From NCBI RefSeq assembly GCF_000024265.1, contig NC_013204.1, positions 3,461,001 to 3,525,000 of the forward strand: a DNA stretch of 64,000 nt, given 5' to 3'. Positions 25,852 through 33,787 of the stretch are shown here, piece after piece. The notes under the pieces are model-generated. The model made no database searches, was not told where the DNA came from, and was given only the letters and a program-made list of their open reading frames with translations. The first letter of the stretch is position 1. Each line of letters opens with the position of its first letter. Source of the stretch: Eggerthella lenta DSM 2243 (GTDB taxonomy: Bacteria; Actinomycetota; Coriobacteriia; Coriobacteriales; Eggerthellaceae). The position numbers and the translations under genes were made by a program.

Positions 25852-27225
25852 ATGCCCGAACGCAATTACGACGACGCTTTTTTCCAGCATTCGAATGACG
25901 AGCGAGCTTCCCGTCGTTCCGATGAGTCGACTTCTCCAGGTTCACGACCACACCAGTACAACACCAGGCAAACCGCACGTTCCACTGCCGCCCGCTCCCG
26001 CCTGAACGCAACACAGCAGCAACCGCGCAATGCGGCATCCTACCAGAAACCAGGACGTTACCATCGACCGCCGGGCCCCGAACAACCGAGGCGGCGCGCT
26101 GTTGGAATCATTGCCAGCCTGCTCGTAGTGGCCGCTTTCGCCGTTGGAGGGTACTTCGTCGTGCAGAGCCTGCCTGCCTCCATAACCCTCAATGGAGCCA
26201 ACCTGGAAGTAGGCGGTCACAAGACGTTGGAAGACGCGCTGCGCGCCAGCGGCATCAAGCCGAAACCCGGCGATTTCGTTGCCGTGGACGGCTCGGTGAT
26301 CGAAGCAGGAAAGGGCGAGCCGTTTCACGCCACCGTCAACGGCGAAGTCGCTACCGACATGGATACGAAGCTGAACAACGGCGACGTGGTCGAACTGGGC
26401 GACGGCAGCGCCATCGAAGAGCCGAGCGAAACCGCCGAGGAAAGCATCCCCTACTCGATCGAAGAGGAAGGGCGCGGACCTATCCACGTGCTCGAGGGGC
26501 AAGGCGCCGACGGATTGAAGCGCACGAAAACCGGCTCGGTCTCCGGCCTGACGACGGAAGAAGTCGTGCAGGAGCCTTCCAACGTGGTGCGCCGAAACGT
26601 TTCGCCGCAGGTAGGCGAGGACAAAGTGGTGGCACTCACGTTCGACGACGGCCCCTGGCCCGAATCCACCGCCGCAGTGCTCGACGTGCTGGCCGACCAA
26701 GGGGCGAAGGCCACATTCTTCACCGTGGGCAATCGCATCGACGGAGAAGGCGTCGACCTCGTAAAGCGCGCAGCAGCCGAAGGCCATCAGATATGCTCGC
26801 ACTCGTTCGACCACGCGGCGGGCGACGGTCAAAGCGTGAACCTCGGCTACATGACGCCTGAGGATCAGGTCGCCGAAGTGCAGAAGGGCTACGAAGCCAT
26901 CGAAGCCGCCACCGGCGCCGAAGCCAGCCATGTATTCCGCACGCCGGGAGGCAACTACGGCGAAGGCGTCATGCGCAATGTCGGGCCGCTGATCAGCGCG
27001 GAAATCGGCTGGAACATCGACTCGCAAGACTGGCGCAAGCCCGGAGCCGCCGCCATCGCCAACCAGGTGAAAAACGCCTGGCCGGGCGCCATCGTGCTCA
27101 TGCACGACGGAGGCGGCGACCGATCGCAAACGGTCGAGGCGCTCAAAGACGCGCTCCCCTATCTCAAGTCGCAGGGCTACCGCTTCGTCACCATGGACGA
27201 GCTGCTCGGCTATCCGCTCTCCTAA
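25852..27225 (+). CDS. Polysaccharide deacetylase (NodB domain), membrane-anchored
   Basis: The 457-aa protein starts at ATG 25852 behind AGGAAGG. It has a disordered Arg/Gln/Asn-rich N-terminus, a TM helix (VGIIASLLVVAAFAVGGYFV), and then a small beta-grasp-like domain (ITLNGANLEVGGHKTLEDAL to NNGDVVELGDG) resembling the DUF348/G5-neighbour modules of resuscitation-factor-like proteins. The carbohydrate esterase 4 domain has motif 1 ALTFDDGPWPES, motif 2 HSFDHAAG (H-S-x-x-H), motif 3 FRTPGGNYGE, and C-terminal GAIVLMHDGGGDRSQT (motif 5, LMHD). It therefore keeps the metal triad and catalytic base, and likely N-deacetylates cell-surface glycan outside the membrane. Confidence 0.92.
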   Translation: MPERNYDDAFFQHSNDERASRRSDESTSPGSRPHQYNTRQTARSTAARSRLNATQQQPRNAASYQKPGRYHRPPGPEQPRRRAVGIIASLLVVAAFAVGGYFVVQSLPASITLNGANLEVGGHKTLEDALRASGIKPKPGDFVAVDGSVIEAGKGEPFHATVNGEVATDMDTKLNNGDVVELGDGSAIEEPSETAEESIPYSIEEEGRGPIHVLEGQGADGLKRTKTGSVSGLTTEEVVQEPSNVVRRNVSPQVGEDKVVALTFDDGPWPESTAAVLDVLADQGAKATFFTVGNRIDGEGVDLVKRAAAEGHQICSHSFDHAAGDGQSVNLGYMTPEDQVAEVQKGYEAIEAATGAEASHVFRTPGGNYGEGVMRNVGPLISAEIGWNIDSQDWRKPGAAAIANQVKNAWPGAIVLMHDGGGDRSQTVEALKDALPYLKSQGYRFVTMDELLGYPLS

Positions 27226-27417
27226 ACCTCGCTTCTGCCGCTCGCCGGACGAAGGCCTCCTTTGATCTTCTTCGGGATCGTTCGCCGCGAGACGTCGTGC
27301 CTTTGGCGACAAACATCATCGAAACCACCTGTTTCCTCAACATAGACATTGCTATAGTAAAGTACGTGGGCCGCGCATGGGTGCGACCGTTTCAGAAAGA
27401 GGGGTCGGCGGTGCTTC

Positions 27418-28692
27418 ATGGACGTTAGCCAAATCGTTGCCGTTGCTGTGTTCGTCGTGGTCATGATCACCATCATGACCGAGAAGCTGCACCGGTCGCT
27501 CGCGGCCATCACGGGCGCGATGATCGTGTTGGCCCTGCATGTCATGCCGTTCGACGCGGCCATGGAGCACATCGACTTCAATACCCTGGGCGTGCTGCTG
27601 GGCATGATGCTGTTCGTGTCGGTAGTGAAGCTGTCGGGTGTGTTCGAGTTCCTTGCCATCAAGTGCGCACGACTTGCAAAAGGCGACCCTTGGAAGATCA
27701 TGCTACTGTTCGTGCTGCTCACGGCCGTACTTTCAGCATTCCTGGACAACGTGACCACCGTGCTGCTCATCGGGCCCATGACGCTGACCGTATGCAAACT
27801 GCTCGACGTCAACCCCATCCCGTTCTTCATGACCGAGATACTCGCGTCGAACATCGGAGGCACCGCAACGCTCATCGGCGATCCGCCCAACATCATGATC
27901 GGCTCGGCAGCCGGATACTCGTTCTTCGACTTCATCCTGTACGATGCGCCCGCCGTGGCGATTATCCTCGTCGCGATCCTCGGCGTGTTCTACGCGCTAT
28001 ACGGCCGCAAGATGAACGTGGACGACGAGCACAAGGCCCGCATCATGGAGCTGGACGAGCACGCGCAGATCAAGAACCGGCGGCTGCTGAAGCAAAGCGT
28101 GGTGATGACCGCCCTGGTGGTGGTCGGGTTCATGGCGCATGGCGCGTTGGGGCTGGAATCGTGCATTATCGCGCTAGGCGCCGCGGGCATCATCATGCTG
28201 ATCTCGGGCGAAAGCATCGAGGAAGCGCTGTCGAACGTGGAGTGGACCACGCTGTCGTTCTTCGCCGGCCTGTTCGTCATCGTGGGCGCGCTGGCCGAGA
28301 CCGGCGTCATCGGCATGCTGGCGAACGGGTTGATCGACGCAACCGGCGGCAACGTGTTCATCACCATGCTGGTGCTGCTCATCGGCTCGGCCGTGATCTC
28401 CAGCTTCCTGGACAACATCCCGTTCGTGGCCACGATGATCCCCATCCTGCTGGCCATGGAATCCACCGGCATGGACGTCACGCCGCTGTGGTGGGCCGTG
28501 TCGCTGGGCGCCTGCCTGGGCGGCAACGGCACGCTCATCGGCGCCAGCGCCAACGTGGTGCTGTCCGACATCAGCAAGAAGCACGGGTACGAGATCACGT
28601 TCGCGAAGTTCTTCAAGACCGGCTTCCCCATCATGCTGCTCACCATTTTGATAGCCGGCGTATACCTGGTGGTGCGCTTCCCTCCAGCGTAA
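27418..28692 (+). CDS. ArsB/NhaD-type SLC13-like ion transporter
   Basis: The 424-aa protein has about 11 to 12 membrane helices. It matches the ion-transporter (IT) superfamily branch containing ArsB, NhaD and the P protein. Two inverted repeats are visible, each with an N-x-T/S-rich hairpin: FLDNVTTVLLIGPMT near residue 103 with GGTATLIGDPPNIMIG near 145, and FLDNIPFVATMIP near 335 with GGNGTLIGASANVVLS near 365. The paired DN-(V/I) and G-TLIG motifs are characteristic. The substrate (arsenite, Na+/H+ or a carboxylate) is not determined. No ars genes are nearby. ATG 27418 lies in a good context after a GGCGG-type site. Confidence 0.88.
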   Translation: MDVSQIVAVAVFVVVMITIMTEKLHRSLAAITGAMIVLALHVMPFDAAMEHIDFNTLGVLLGMMLFVSVVKLSGVFEFLAIKCARLAKGDPWKIMLLFVLLTAVLSAFLDNVTTVLLIGPMTLTVCKLLDVNPIPFFMTEILASNIGGTATLIGDPPNIMIGSAAGYSFFDFILYDAPAVAIILVAILGVFYALYGRKMNVDDEHKARIMELDEHAQIKNRRLLKQSVVMTALVVVGFMAHGALGLESCIIALGAAGIIMLISGESIEEALSNVEWTTLSFFAGLFVIVGALAETGVIGMLANGLIDATGGNVFITMLVLLIGSAVISSFLDNIPFVATMIPILLAMESTGMDVTPLWWAVSLGACLGGNGTLIGASANVVLSDISKKHGYEITFAKFFKTGFPIMLLTILIAGVYLVVRFPPA

Positions 28693-28744
28693 GCGCACGG
28701 GCGCGAGGCGCAACCGACACGAGCGAAAAACTCGCCTCAACCCC

Positions 28745-28773
28745 TTGCAGGAGCGCGGGGGTTCGGATATACT
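28745..28773 (+). promoter_or_regulatory. Promoter of tRNA-Thr
   Basis: TTGCAG at 28745-28750 and TATACT at 28768-28773 are 17 bp apart and 31 bp upstream of the tRNA. Confidence 0.65.
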
Positions 28774-28803
28774 GCTTACTCGCGCTTCGCTTAGAAGCCG
28801 TAT

Positions 28804-28879
28804 GCCAACGTGGCTCAGCTGGTAGAGCAACGCACTCGTAATGCGTAGGTCAGCGGTTCGAATCCGCTCGTTGGCTCCA
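28804..28879 (+). tRNA. tRNA-Thr (anticodon CGT)
   Basis: A 76-nt cloverleaf with encoded CCA. The acceptor GCCAACG pairs with CGTTGGC, the D arm is GCTCAGCTGGTAGAGC, the anticodon loop is CTCGTAA, and the T arm is AGCGGTTCGAATCCGCT. CGT reads ACG codons. Confidence 0.97.
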
Positions 28880-28889
28880 GAAAAAGAAT

Positions 28890-28926
28890 GCAGGTCAGGC
28901 GATGAGAGTTGCCTGACCTGCTTTTG
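28890..28926 (+). terminator. Intrinsic terminator of tRNA-Thr
   Basis: GCAGGTCAGGC (28890-28900) and GCCTGACCTGC (28911-28921) form an 11-bp stem followed by TTTTG. Confidence 0.88.
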
Positions 28927-28969
28927 TTTCCGGAGTTTTTCTTTCAGCGCCCTGGAAGGAGATGAGCTC

Positions 28970-29800
28970 ATGTCCAAAGCGAACGGCAGCGAGGCGCTCG
29001 TCGCTGAACAGCTCTCCAAAGATCGCGCCGTCATCGAGCTATGCAGACGATCGCTCGTCAACCATTTCGTAGTGCGGGACATGGATGCCGCCTTAGCTTA
29101 TATGGCCGACGATGTTGAATGGCTGGGTCCGTTCAGCTGTCAAACCGCCTCGGACAAGAAGACCATGGAAGACATCCTACGACCCGAGTACAGCATACGG
29201 CTCGCATTGGCAGACGAGCGTTGGCGCGCCCGTAAACGCGCCAACACCTGGATCGTCTCGGCACGCTATACGCTGCTCGTCGTGTCGGCCGGCGGAGAGC
29301 GCAGCATGCCGTTCAAGCAACATGCTACCTACGTATGGGCCCCTACGCCGGACGGACCTCGCATCGTGCATCTGCACGTGTCGAACGCCACCGATGCGAA
29401 CCCGCTCTTGCCTTCGCTCGATCCTGGCCAGAACGCCATCGAATTCCTGTACGAGCACTTCGATGCCCAGGGATCCGGCGCCGGCAAGCTCAGCTTCCGA
29501 GACACGGACGGAGACGTTCACGTTCTGCATCCCAACGAACTGTACGCTATAGAATCCGACGGTCCACGCTGCGTCATCAGGCATGCGCACGGAAAGTTCG
29601 CGGTGCGAGGCGCCTTGGCAAGCCTGGAAAAGGAACTGCCTGCAAAGGACTTCCTTCGCTTGCACCGCAGTTGTCTGGTGCATCGCGGGCGCATCGCCAG
29701 CATCGAGGATCATCAGGCGCTGCTCGACGACGGCTCCTCCTACCCCATCGCGGAGCGACGCAGCCGGGAGATCAAGCAATCGTTCGAACTGACCTTGTAG
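28970..29800 (+). CDS. LytTR-type transcriptional regulator with SnoaL/NTF2-like N-terminal domain
   Basis: The 276-aa protein starts at ATG 28970 behind GAAGGAG. Residues about 10-150 form a SnoaL/NTF2-like fold (VIELCRRSLVNHFVVRDMDA, MADDVEWLGPF) that may bind a small ligand in place of a receiver domain. Residues about 180-276 are a LytTR DNA-binding domain (VHVLHPNELYAIESDG, LPAKDFLRLHRSCLVHRGRI, SYPIAERRSREIKQSF). LytTR proteins bind paired direct repeats about 21 bp apart upstream of peptide, bacteriocin and virulence promoters. Exactly such repeats lie in front of the next two genes. No histidine kinase is nearby, so this is a one-component regulator. Its own promoter lacks an obvious copy of the repeat. 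Confidence 0.88.
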   Translation: MSKANGSEALVAEQLSKDRAVIELCRRSLVNHFVVRDMDAALAYMADDVEWLGPFSCQTASDKKTMEDILRPEYSIRLALADERWRARKRANTWIVSARYTLLVVSAGGERSMPFKQHATYVWAPTPDGPRIVHLHVSNATDANPLLPSLDPGQNAIEFLYEHFDAQGSGAGKLSFRDTDGDVHVLHPNELYAIESDGPRCVIRHAHGKFAVRGALASLEKELPAKDFLRLHRSCLVHRGRIASIEDHQALLDDGSSYPIAERRSREIKQSFELTL

Positions 29801-29862
29801 CACACCTCGTCGCGCGACGCCGACCTCTCCCGCGCAACATGCCAGAGCAATCTGCCGACCGC

Positions 29863-29896
29863 TGCGTTCGTTGCGTTTGAACGGGCATTCGTTCTC
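29863..29896 (+). promoter_or_regulatory. Tandem LytTR-type repeat upstream of the peptide gene, with -10 box at 29927-29932
   Basis: GTTCGTT at 29866 and ATTCGTT at 29887 are direct repeats 21 bp apart (two helical turns). The sequence between them (CGTTTGAACGGGC) is shared with the second site at 30326-30359. TATAAT lies at 29927-29932, about 40 bp after the second repeat, and no good -35 is present, as expected for an activator-dependent promoter. Confidence 0.7.
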
Positions 29897-30000
29897 AGGG
29901 GATCGCTCTTTGCCGGCGGTTCGATCTATAATCCAGTGGTATATGGGGATTTCGGAATAGGAATGTTCCGCAATGCGATCGGAAGGGCGGCGATTCGATC

Positions 30001-30231
30001 ATGATAGACGACGAAAAGCTCGCCGCCTGTTTTTCCGACAAAGGTATGGAGCTTGACGATGACGACCTCGACCAGGCATCGGGCGGTATTAGCTGCCCCG
30101 ACCAGATCGTCTTCTTCTGCACCAGATGCCATGAAGCGAAAACGGTCACGAAAACCAGCAGCGCGCTGATATGCCCCGATTGCGGTACGCCGTTCGGAGC
30201 CTCAACTTCTCCGAATCCCGATCCAACGTAG
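30001..30231 (+). CDS. 76-aa Cys-rich peptide with double-glycine-type leader
   Basis: The acidic first 30 residues end in ELDDDDLDQASGG, which has the hallmark of double-glycine leaders of class II bacteriocins and Nif11-type precursors (L-x-D/E-E/D-L-x-x-V/A-x-G-G). The remaining 46 residues are a Cys-rich core with two CxxC pairs (FFCTRCHE and LICPDCGTP) plus one Cys right after the GG, ending in a Ser/Pro tail. The core could equally be a zinc ribbon. GGAAGGGCGG precedes the ATG. The gene lies between a LytTR regulator and a CPBP protease and has a LytTR-type site upstream. No C39-peptidase ABC exporter or modification enzyme is in the window. Precursor-peptide status is inference from the leader, size and context. 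Confidence 0.7.
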   Translation: MIDDEKLAACFSDKGMELDDDDLDQASGGISCPDQIVFFCTRCHEAKTVTKTSSALICPDCGTPFGASTSPNPDPT

Positions 30232-30325
30232 GGAGAACCAAGGGACGGTACCGGCAATGGCAAGAGCGACGGGCGTTGAGAAGCCGTATGACAAGCTCTT
30301 CCACCGATGGGACTCTTCGAAAGAG

Positions 30326-30359
30326 GTCGTTCGTTTCGTTTGAAGGGGCGTTCGTTCCG
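30326..30359 (+). promoter_or_regulatory. Tandem LytTR-type repeat upstream of the CPBP gene, with -10 box at 30389-30394
   Basis: GTTCGTT at 30329 and again at 30350 are 21 bp apart, with CGTTTGAAGGGGC between them, closely matching the site at 29863-29896. TACAAT at 30389-30394 is 39 bp after the second repeat, the same layout as at the peptide promoter. Confidence 0.7.
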
Positions 30360-30440
30360 CGCATCTGAAAATCGTCCTGCTACCCGGTTACAATCTCGCA
30401 TGCTTCATTATTTCGACCCTGCCAATGAAAGAGGAACCGC

Positions 30441-31293
30441 ATGTCGACGATACGCACGTTTGCACGATCCCATCCGCTGCTCGTAACCGCCGTCGGGCTC
30501 GCCATCGGACTGGCCGTGATCTGGTTCGTGCCATCCGACGGGTCTTTGGCGAACATGATGTTCATTCGCCTGGGATTGACCATCGTCATGTTCGCCATCA
30601 TGGCCGTCGCGGCAGGATGCAACATCATCGTGCCCAACGCCAAAAGCATCGGCCTCTCGTTCAAGAAGTCTATCTACCCGTTGGTCGTAGCGCTGGTCAT
30701 GGGCGTGTTCGTTCTGCTCGGCACCGCAATGAAAAACGAGGGGATGGTGTCCGACTGGCCCTTGCAGCTGGCGCTGGTCATCATGCTCTGCCTGCTTGTG
30801 GGCACGTTCGAAGAGGGCTTGTTCCGCGGCATCGTTTTCAGCGGGCTGCTGGCTCGTTTCGGCGAGACGCGTCGAGGTCTGATCGGAGCCGTGATAGTCT
30901 CATCGCTGATCTTCGGCTTCGTCCATGTGACGCCGTCCATCATGAACGGCCAAGTGGTCACCGGTTTGGACATGGCCCAAGCGGCGCTCAAAACCCTGCA
31001 AGCCGGCATCCTGGGCGCGTTTCTGGCCGCCCTGTTCCTGAAAACGCGTAACATCTGGGGCATCGCGCTGGTTCATGGCCTCAACGACCTTTTCGTGATG
31101 CTGGGCGACGCGCTTTTTTTCCGGCACCACGTCCACCACGTACGTCAACAACGACGCGATGATGGCCAGCGCATCAGTCGTCATGTACGGGGTGTTCTTC
31201 CTGCTGTACATCCCCATCATCGTCTCGACGGTGCGCATGCTCAAGCAAGTCGAAGTCCCCTGCAAAGGCCCCTTTGCCGATAGGTGGTCTTGA
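30441..31293 (+). CDS. CPBP intramembrane protease with frameshift in a T7 run
   Basis: ATG 30441 follows AGAGGAA. About eight membrane helices are seen, with CPBP motifs FEEGLFRGIV (EExxxR) near residue 125, FGFVHVTPS near 155, and HGLNDLFVM (HxxxN/D) near 212. At a run of seven T (31114-31120) the open frame changes to an implausible His/Arg-rich tail ending at 31283. Removing one T gives a normal continuation (MYGVFFLLYIPIIVSTVRML, then VPCKGPFADRWS) ending at 31293, which is plainly the original membrane C-terminus. All catalytic motifs precede the break. The protein may process the adjacent peptide leader or give immunity. The frameshift may be true variation, slippage or a sequencing error. 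Confidence 0.85.
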
Positions 31294-31307
31294 GCGACTT
31301 TGAATCC

Positions 31308-31332
31308 GCGCGAAGCCCCAACGGCTTCGCGC
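31308..31332 (+). terminator. Terminator-like hairpin after CPBP gene
   Basis: GCGCGAAGCC (31308-31317) and GGCTTCGCGC (31323-31332) pair around a 5-nt loop. Followed by a T-rich stretch (TATCTTTACT). Confidence 0.65.
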
Positions 31333-31520
31333 GCTATCTTTACTCGCGAAAACGACCGCCTTTCCACCTAAGGTTCACGCTCTTTCTCGCGTTGCTGCGC
31401 TAACTCGGATCACCGTCCTTCTTCGTCCTCCTTACGCTTCCGCTAACGGAATAAGCGCCGAGCGTTACCGGTGGTACTATCGCCGGACGACCCGACCGAA
31501 GGCAACCGGAGGAGCGCGCC

Positions 31521-32363
31521 ATGAAACCTTACTACGAAGGCTGGTACATGAAACAGCAGCAAGGCGAAGACGTGCTGGCCGTGATACCGGGGCGCGCGCA
31601 GGACTCCGCATTCATCCAGGTGGTCTCCAACCGCGGCTCGCGCTTCTTGCCGTACCCCCTGGAGGCGTTCGACCGCACCGACGGCAGCATGCGAATCGGC
31701 GACAGCTTGTTCACGCCGTACGGAATGCAGCTGCGCATCGACGAACCGGATTTCGAGTTGGTAGGAAGCGTTCGCTACGATCATCTGCTGCCGCTGCGCT
31801 CGGACATCATGGGGCCGTTCGCCTACGTGCCCATGGAAACGAAGCATACCGTGTTCAGCATGCGGCACCAGGTGACCGGATCGATCCGCCTCAACGGTGA
31901 CGCGCTAGATATTCGCAACGGCATCGGCTATATGGAAGGCGACCGCGGCCACACGTTTCCCCGCAGCTATTTCTGGATGCAGTGCCTCGACGTTCGACAA
32001 GACGCCTCCGTCATGCTGGCCATCGCCGAAATACCGCTGGGTCCGATCCGCTTCACCGGCTGTATCGGCATAGTCGCGCTCGGCGAGACGGAATACCGCT
32101 TCGCCACGTACCGGGGCGTGCGCATCGTGGAGCATACGCCCACGATGGCGGAAGTGCGGCAGGGCGATATGAGCCTGCGGGTGGAGGTGCTTGACGATCG
32201 CGGGCACAAGCTGCAAGCACCCGCCCAGGGTCTGATGGATCGCACGATTCACGAAAGCCCTTCCGTACCCGCGCGTATCCGCTTCGTCAAGGGCGGCGAA
32301 CCTCTTTTGGACGAGATGGAGTCCCAAACAAGCTACGAATTCGTTTCCCCCGCTTCGGCGTAG
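31521..32363 (+). CDS. Tocopherol-cyclase-like protein
   Basis: The 280-aa protein shows the tocopherol cyclase family pattern: YYEGWYMKQQ at the N-terminus (YFEGWYFK), FSMRHQVTGSIRLNG, and GIGYMEGDRGHTFPRSYFWMQ near residue 133 (GYMEKDWG..FP..Y.W.Q). Plant members cyclise prenylated quinols. Bacterial homologs in anaerobes are short and of unknown substrate, so enzymatic function here is not claimed. It is a soluble beta-rich fold without signal peptide. ATG 31521 is preceded by GGAGGAGCGCGCC. No quinone-biosynthesis genes are adjacent. Confidence 0.85.
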   Translation: MKPYYEGWYMKQQQGEDVLAVIPGRAQDSAFIQVVSNRGSRFLPYPLEAFDRTDGSMRIGDSLFTPYGMQLRIDEPDFELVGSVRYDHLLPLRSDIMGPFAYVPMETKHTVFSMRHQVTGSIRLNGDALDIRNGIGYMEGDRGHTFPRSYFWMQCLDVRQDASVMLAIAEIPLGPIRFTGCIGIVALGETEYRFATYRGVRIVEHTPTMAEVRQGDMSLRVEVLDDRGHKLQAPAQGLMDRTIHESPSVPARIRFVKGGEPLLDEMESQTSYEFVSPASA

Positions 32364-32473
32364 GGACCGGACGCCCCCTTTGCGTGCCTCGCGGAGCCGA
32401 TCCCCGCCGCGTTCGCCCGCACGACGCTGGTATACTGGGCGTATCGAGCAACCTTCGCGAGAGAGGATGCACC

Positions 32474-32959
32474 ATGCTGTACGACAATATTATGATCCCC
32501 TACGACGGATCGGCTTCGTCCAAAGCAGCCCTTGCGGAAGCGGTGCGGTTCGCGAAGGACGACCCCGGACTGACCCTTCGCATCGTCCAGATCATTGACA
32601 CCGATCAGCTTGCCATCGACAAGCTGGAAGCCGAAGGGCGCGACGAACAGACCGTCGCCTCGTCGGCGATGCTCCAGAAAACCTACGAGGAGGTCACCGA
32701 GGAAGCCAGCAAGGCGCTGCATCGCGAAATAGACCCGCTGCTGAGCGGCCTCATGAACAAAGTGTACATCGAGCTTTTGCAGGAAACGCAGCCGGGCGGG
32801 CAAATCGTGACGTACGCCATCGACAACTTGTGCGACCTCATCGTCATGGGCTCGCGGGGTCTGGGCGCGTTGCGCGGCATTTTGGGCAGCGTCAGCAGCT
32901 ACGTGCTGCGCAACGCCGACGTTCCGGTGCTCATCGTCAAGGAAGGCACGAACGAGTAG
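32474..32959 (+). CDS. Universal stress protein (UspA family)
   Basis: The 161-aa cytoplasmic protein starts at ATG 32474 behind GAGAGGAT. Residues 1-12 (MLYDNIMIPYDG) give the nucleotide-binding first strand with the conserved Asp. The C-terminal stretch LIVMGSRGLGALRGILGSVS is the ATP-binding G2xG9xG(S/T) motif, so this is likely an ATP-binding Usp. Single-domain, normal length. A TATACT sequence 35 bp upstream of the start suggests its own promoter. A partial REP sequence follows the stop at 32967. Confidence 0.95.
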   Translation: MLYDNIMIPYDGSASSKAALAEAVRFAKDDPGLTLRIVQIIDTDQLAIDKLEAEGRDEQTVASSAMLQKTYEEVTEEASKALHREIDPLLSGLMNKVYIELLQETQPGGQIVTYAIDNLCDLIVMGSRGLGALRGILGSVSSYVLRNADVPVLIVKEGTNE

Positions 32960-33076
32960 GACGAGCTGTCATCCCGAGCGAGCGGCGCCCAGGGGCTGTT
33001 GATGGTTTCTTGACATTCTCGTGCTATGCTCCTCCGTATATGCGCGGCAAGACGAATGCGGAGGAGCGAGAAGAAC

Positions 33077-33787
33077 GTGAGCGAACAGAAAGCGGCCATC
33101 GAGCGGAACGGCGAGGCCACGCTGCTGGTGGTCGACGACGAGCCGGAAATCGTCGCGCTTTTGGACGAGTACTTCACGGGTTTAGGCTACCGCGTGCTCA
33201 CCGCCGAAGACGGGGCAACCGCGCTCAAACGCGCCGAACAGAGCCCCGACCTCATCGTGCTGGACGTGGGCATGCCGCTTATGGACGGCTACGCCGTGTG
33301 CCGCCGCCTACGCGAGCATCTCACCTGCCCTATCCTGTTTCTCACCGCACGCGTCGAGGACGTCGACGCGCTGGAGGGCTTTGAAGCCGGTGCCGACGAC
33401 TACGTGCTGAAACCGTTCTCGTTAGCCGTGCTGGGAGCGCGCGTGAAGGCGCATCTTGCCCGCGACAACCGCCAGCACGTGCGCGCCGAAGTACGCTTCG
33501 ACGGCGACATCGCCATCGACTACCGCTCGCGCACCGTGACAGCGGCCGGACGGCCGGTGGAGCTGACGCGGCGCGAGTTCGACATCGTCGCATTCCTGTC
33601 GAAGCATCCCGGCCAAGTGTTCGATCGCGACCGCATCCACGAGCGCGTAGGCGGTTGGGAAAACGAGAGCGATTCGCAGGTGGTGACCGAGCACATCCGG
33701 CGCATCCGCAAGAAGCTGGCCGCAGCGGGCGCCGAACCCGACCCGGTGGAAACGGTATGGGGCATGGGGTACCGATGGCGCGCGTAA
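33077..33787 (+). CDS. OmpR/PhoB-family response regulator
   Basis: About 236 aa from a GTG at 33077, with GGAGGAGCG upstream; an ATG at 33056 is an alternative. The receiver domain has LLVVDDEPE (acidic pair), LIVLDVGMPLMDG (phospho-accepting Asp), FLTARVED and YVLKPFS (Lys). The winged-helix output domain has LTRREFDIVAFLSKHPGQVF and SQVVTEHIRRIRKKL with ETVWGMGYRW. The gene overlaps the sensor kinase gene by 13 bp, forming a cognate two-component pair. The TVP38 membrane protein that follows may be a target of the pair. Confidence 0.95.
   Translation: MSEQKAAIERNGEATLLVVDDEPEIVALLDEYFTGLGYRVLTAEDGATALKRAEQSPDLIVLDVGMPLMDGYAVCRRLREHLTCPILFLTARVEDVDALEGFEAGADDYVLKPFSLAVLGARVKAHLARDNRQHVRAEVRFDGDIAIDYRSRTVTAAGRPVELTRREFDIVAFLSKHPGQVFDRDRIHERVGGWENESDSQVVTEHIRRIRKKLAAAGAEPDPVETVWGMGYRWRA

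Noticed and set aside
31114-31120. Programmed ribosomal frameshift in the CPBP gene
   Set aside because: No downstream pseudoknot or canonical heptamer is evident, and the unshifted product has no plausible function; slippage, mutation or error is simpler.
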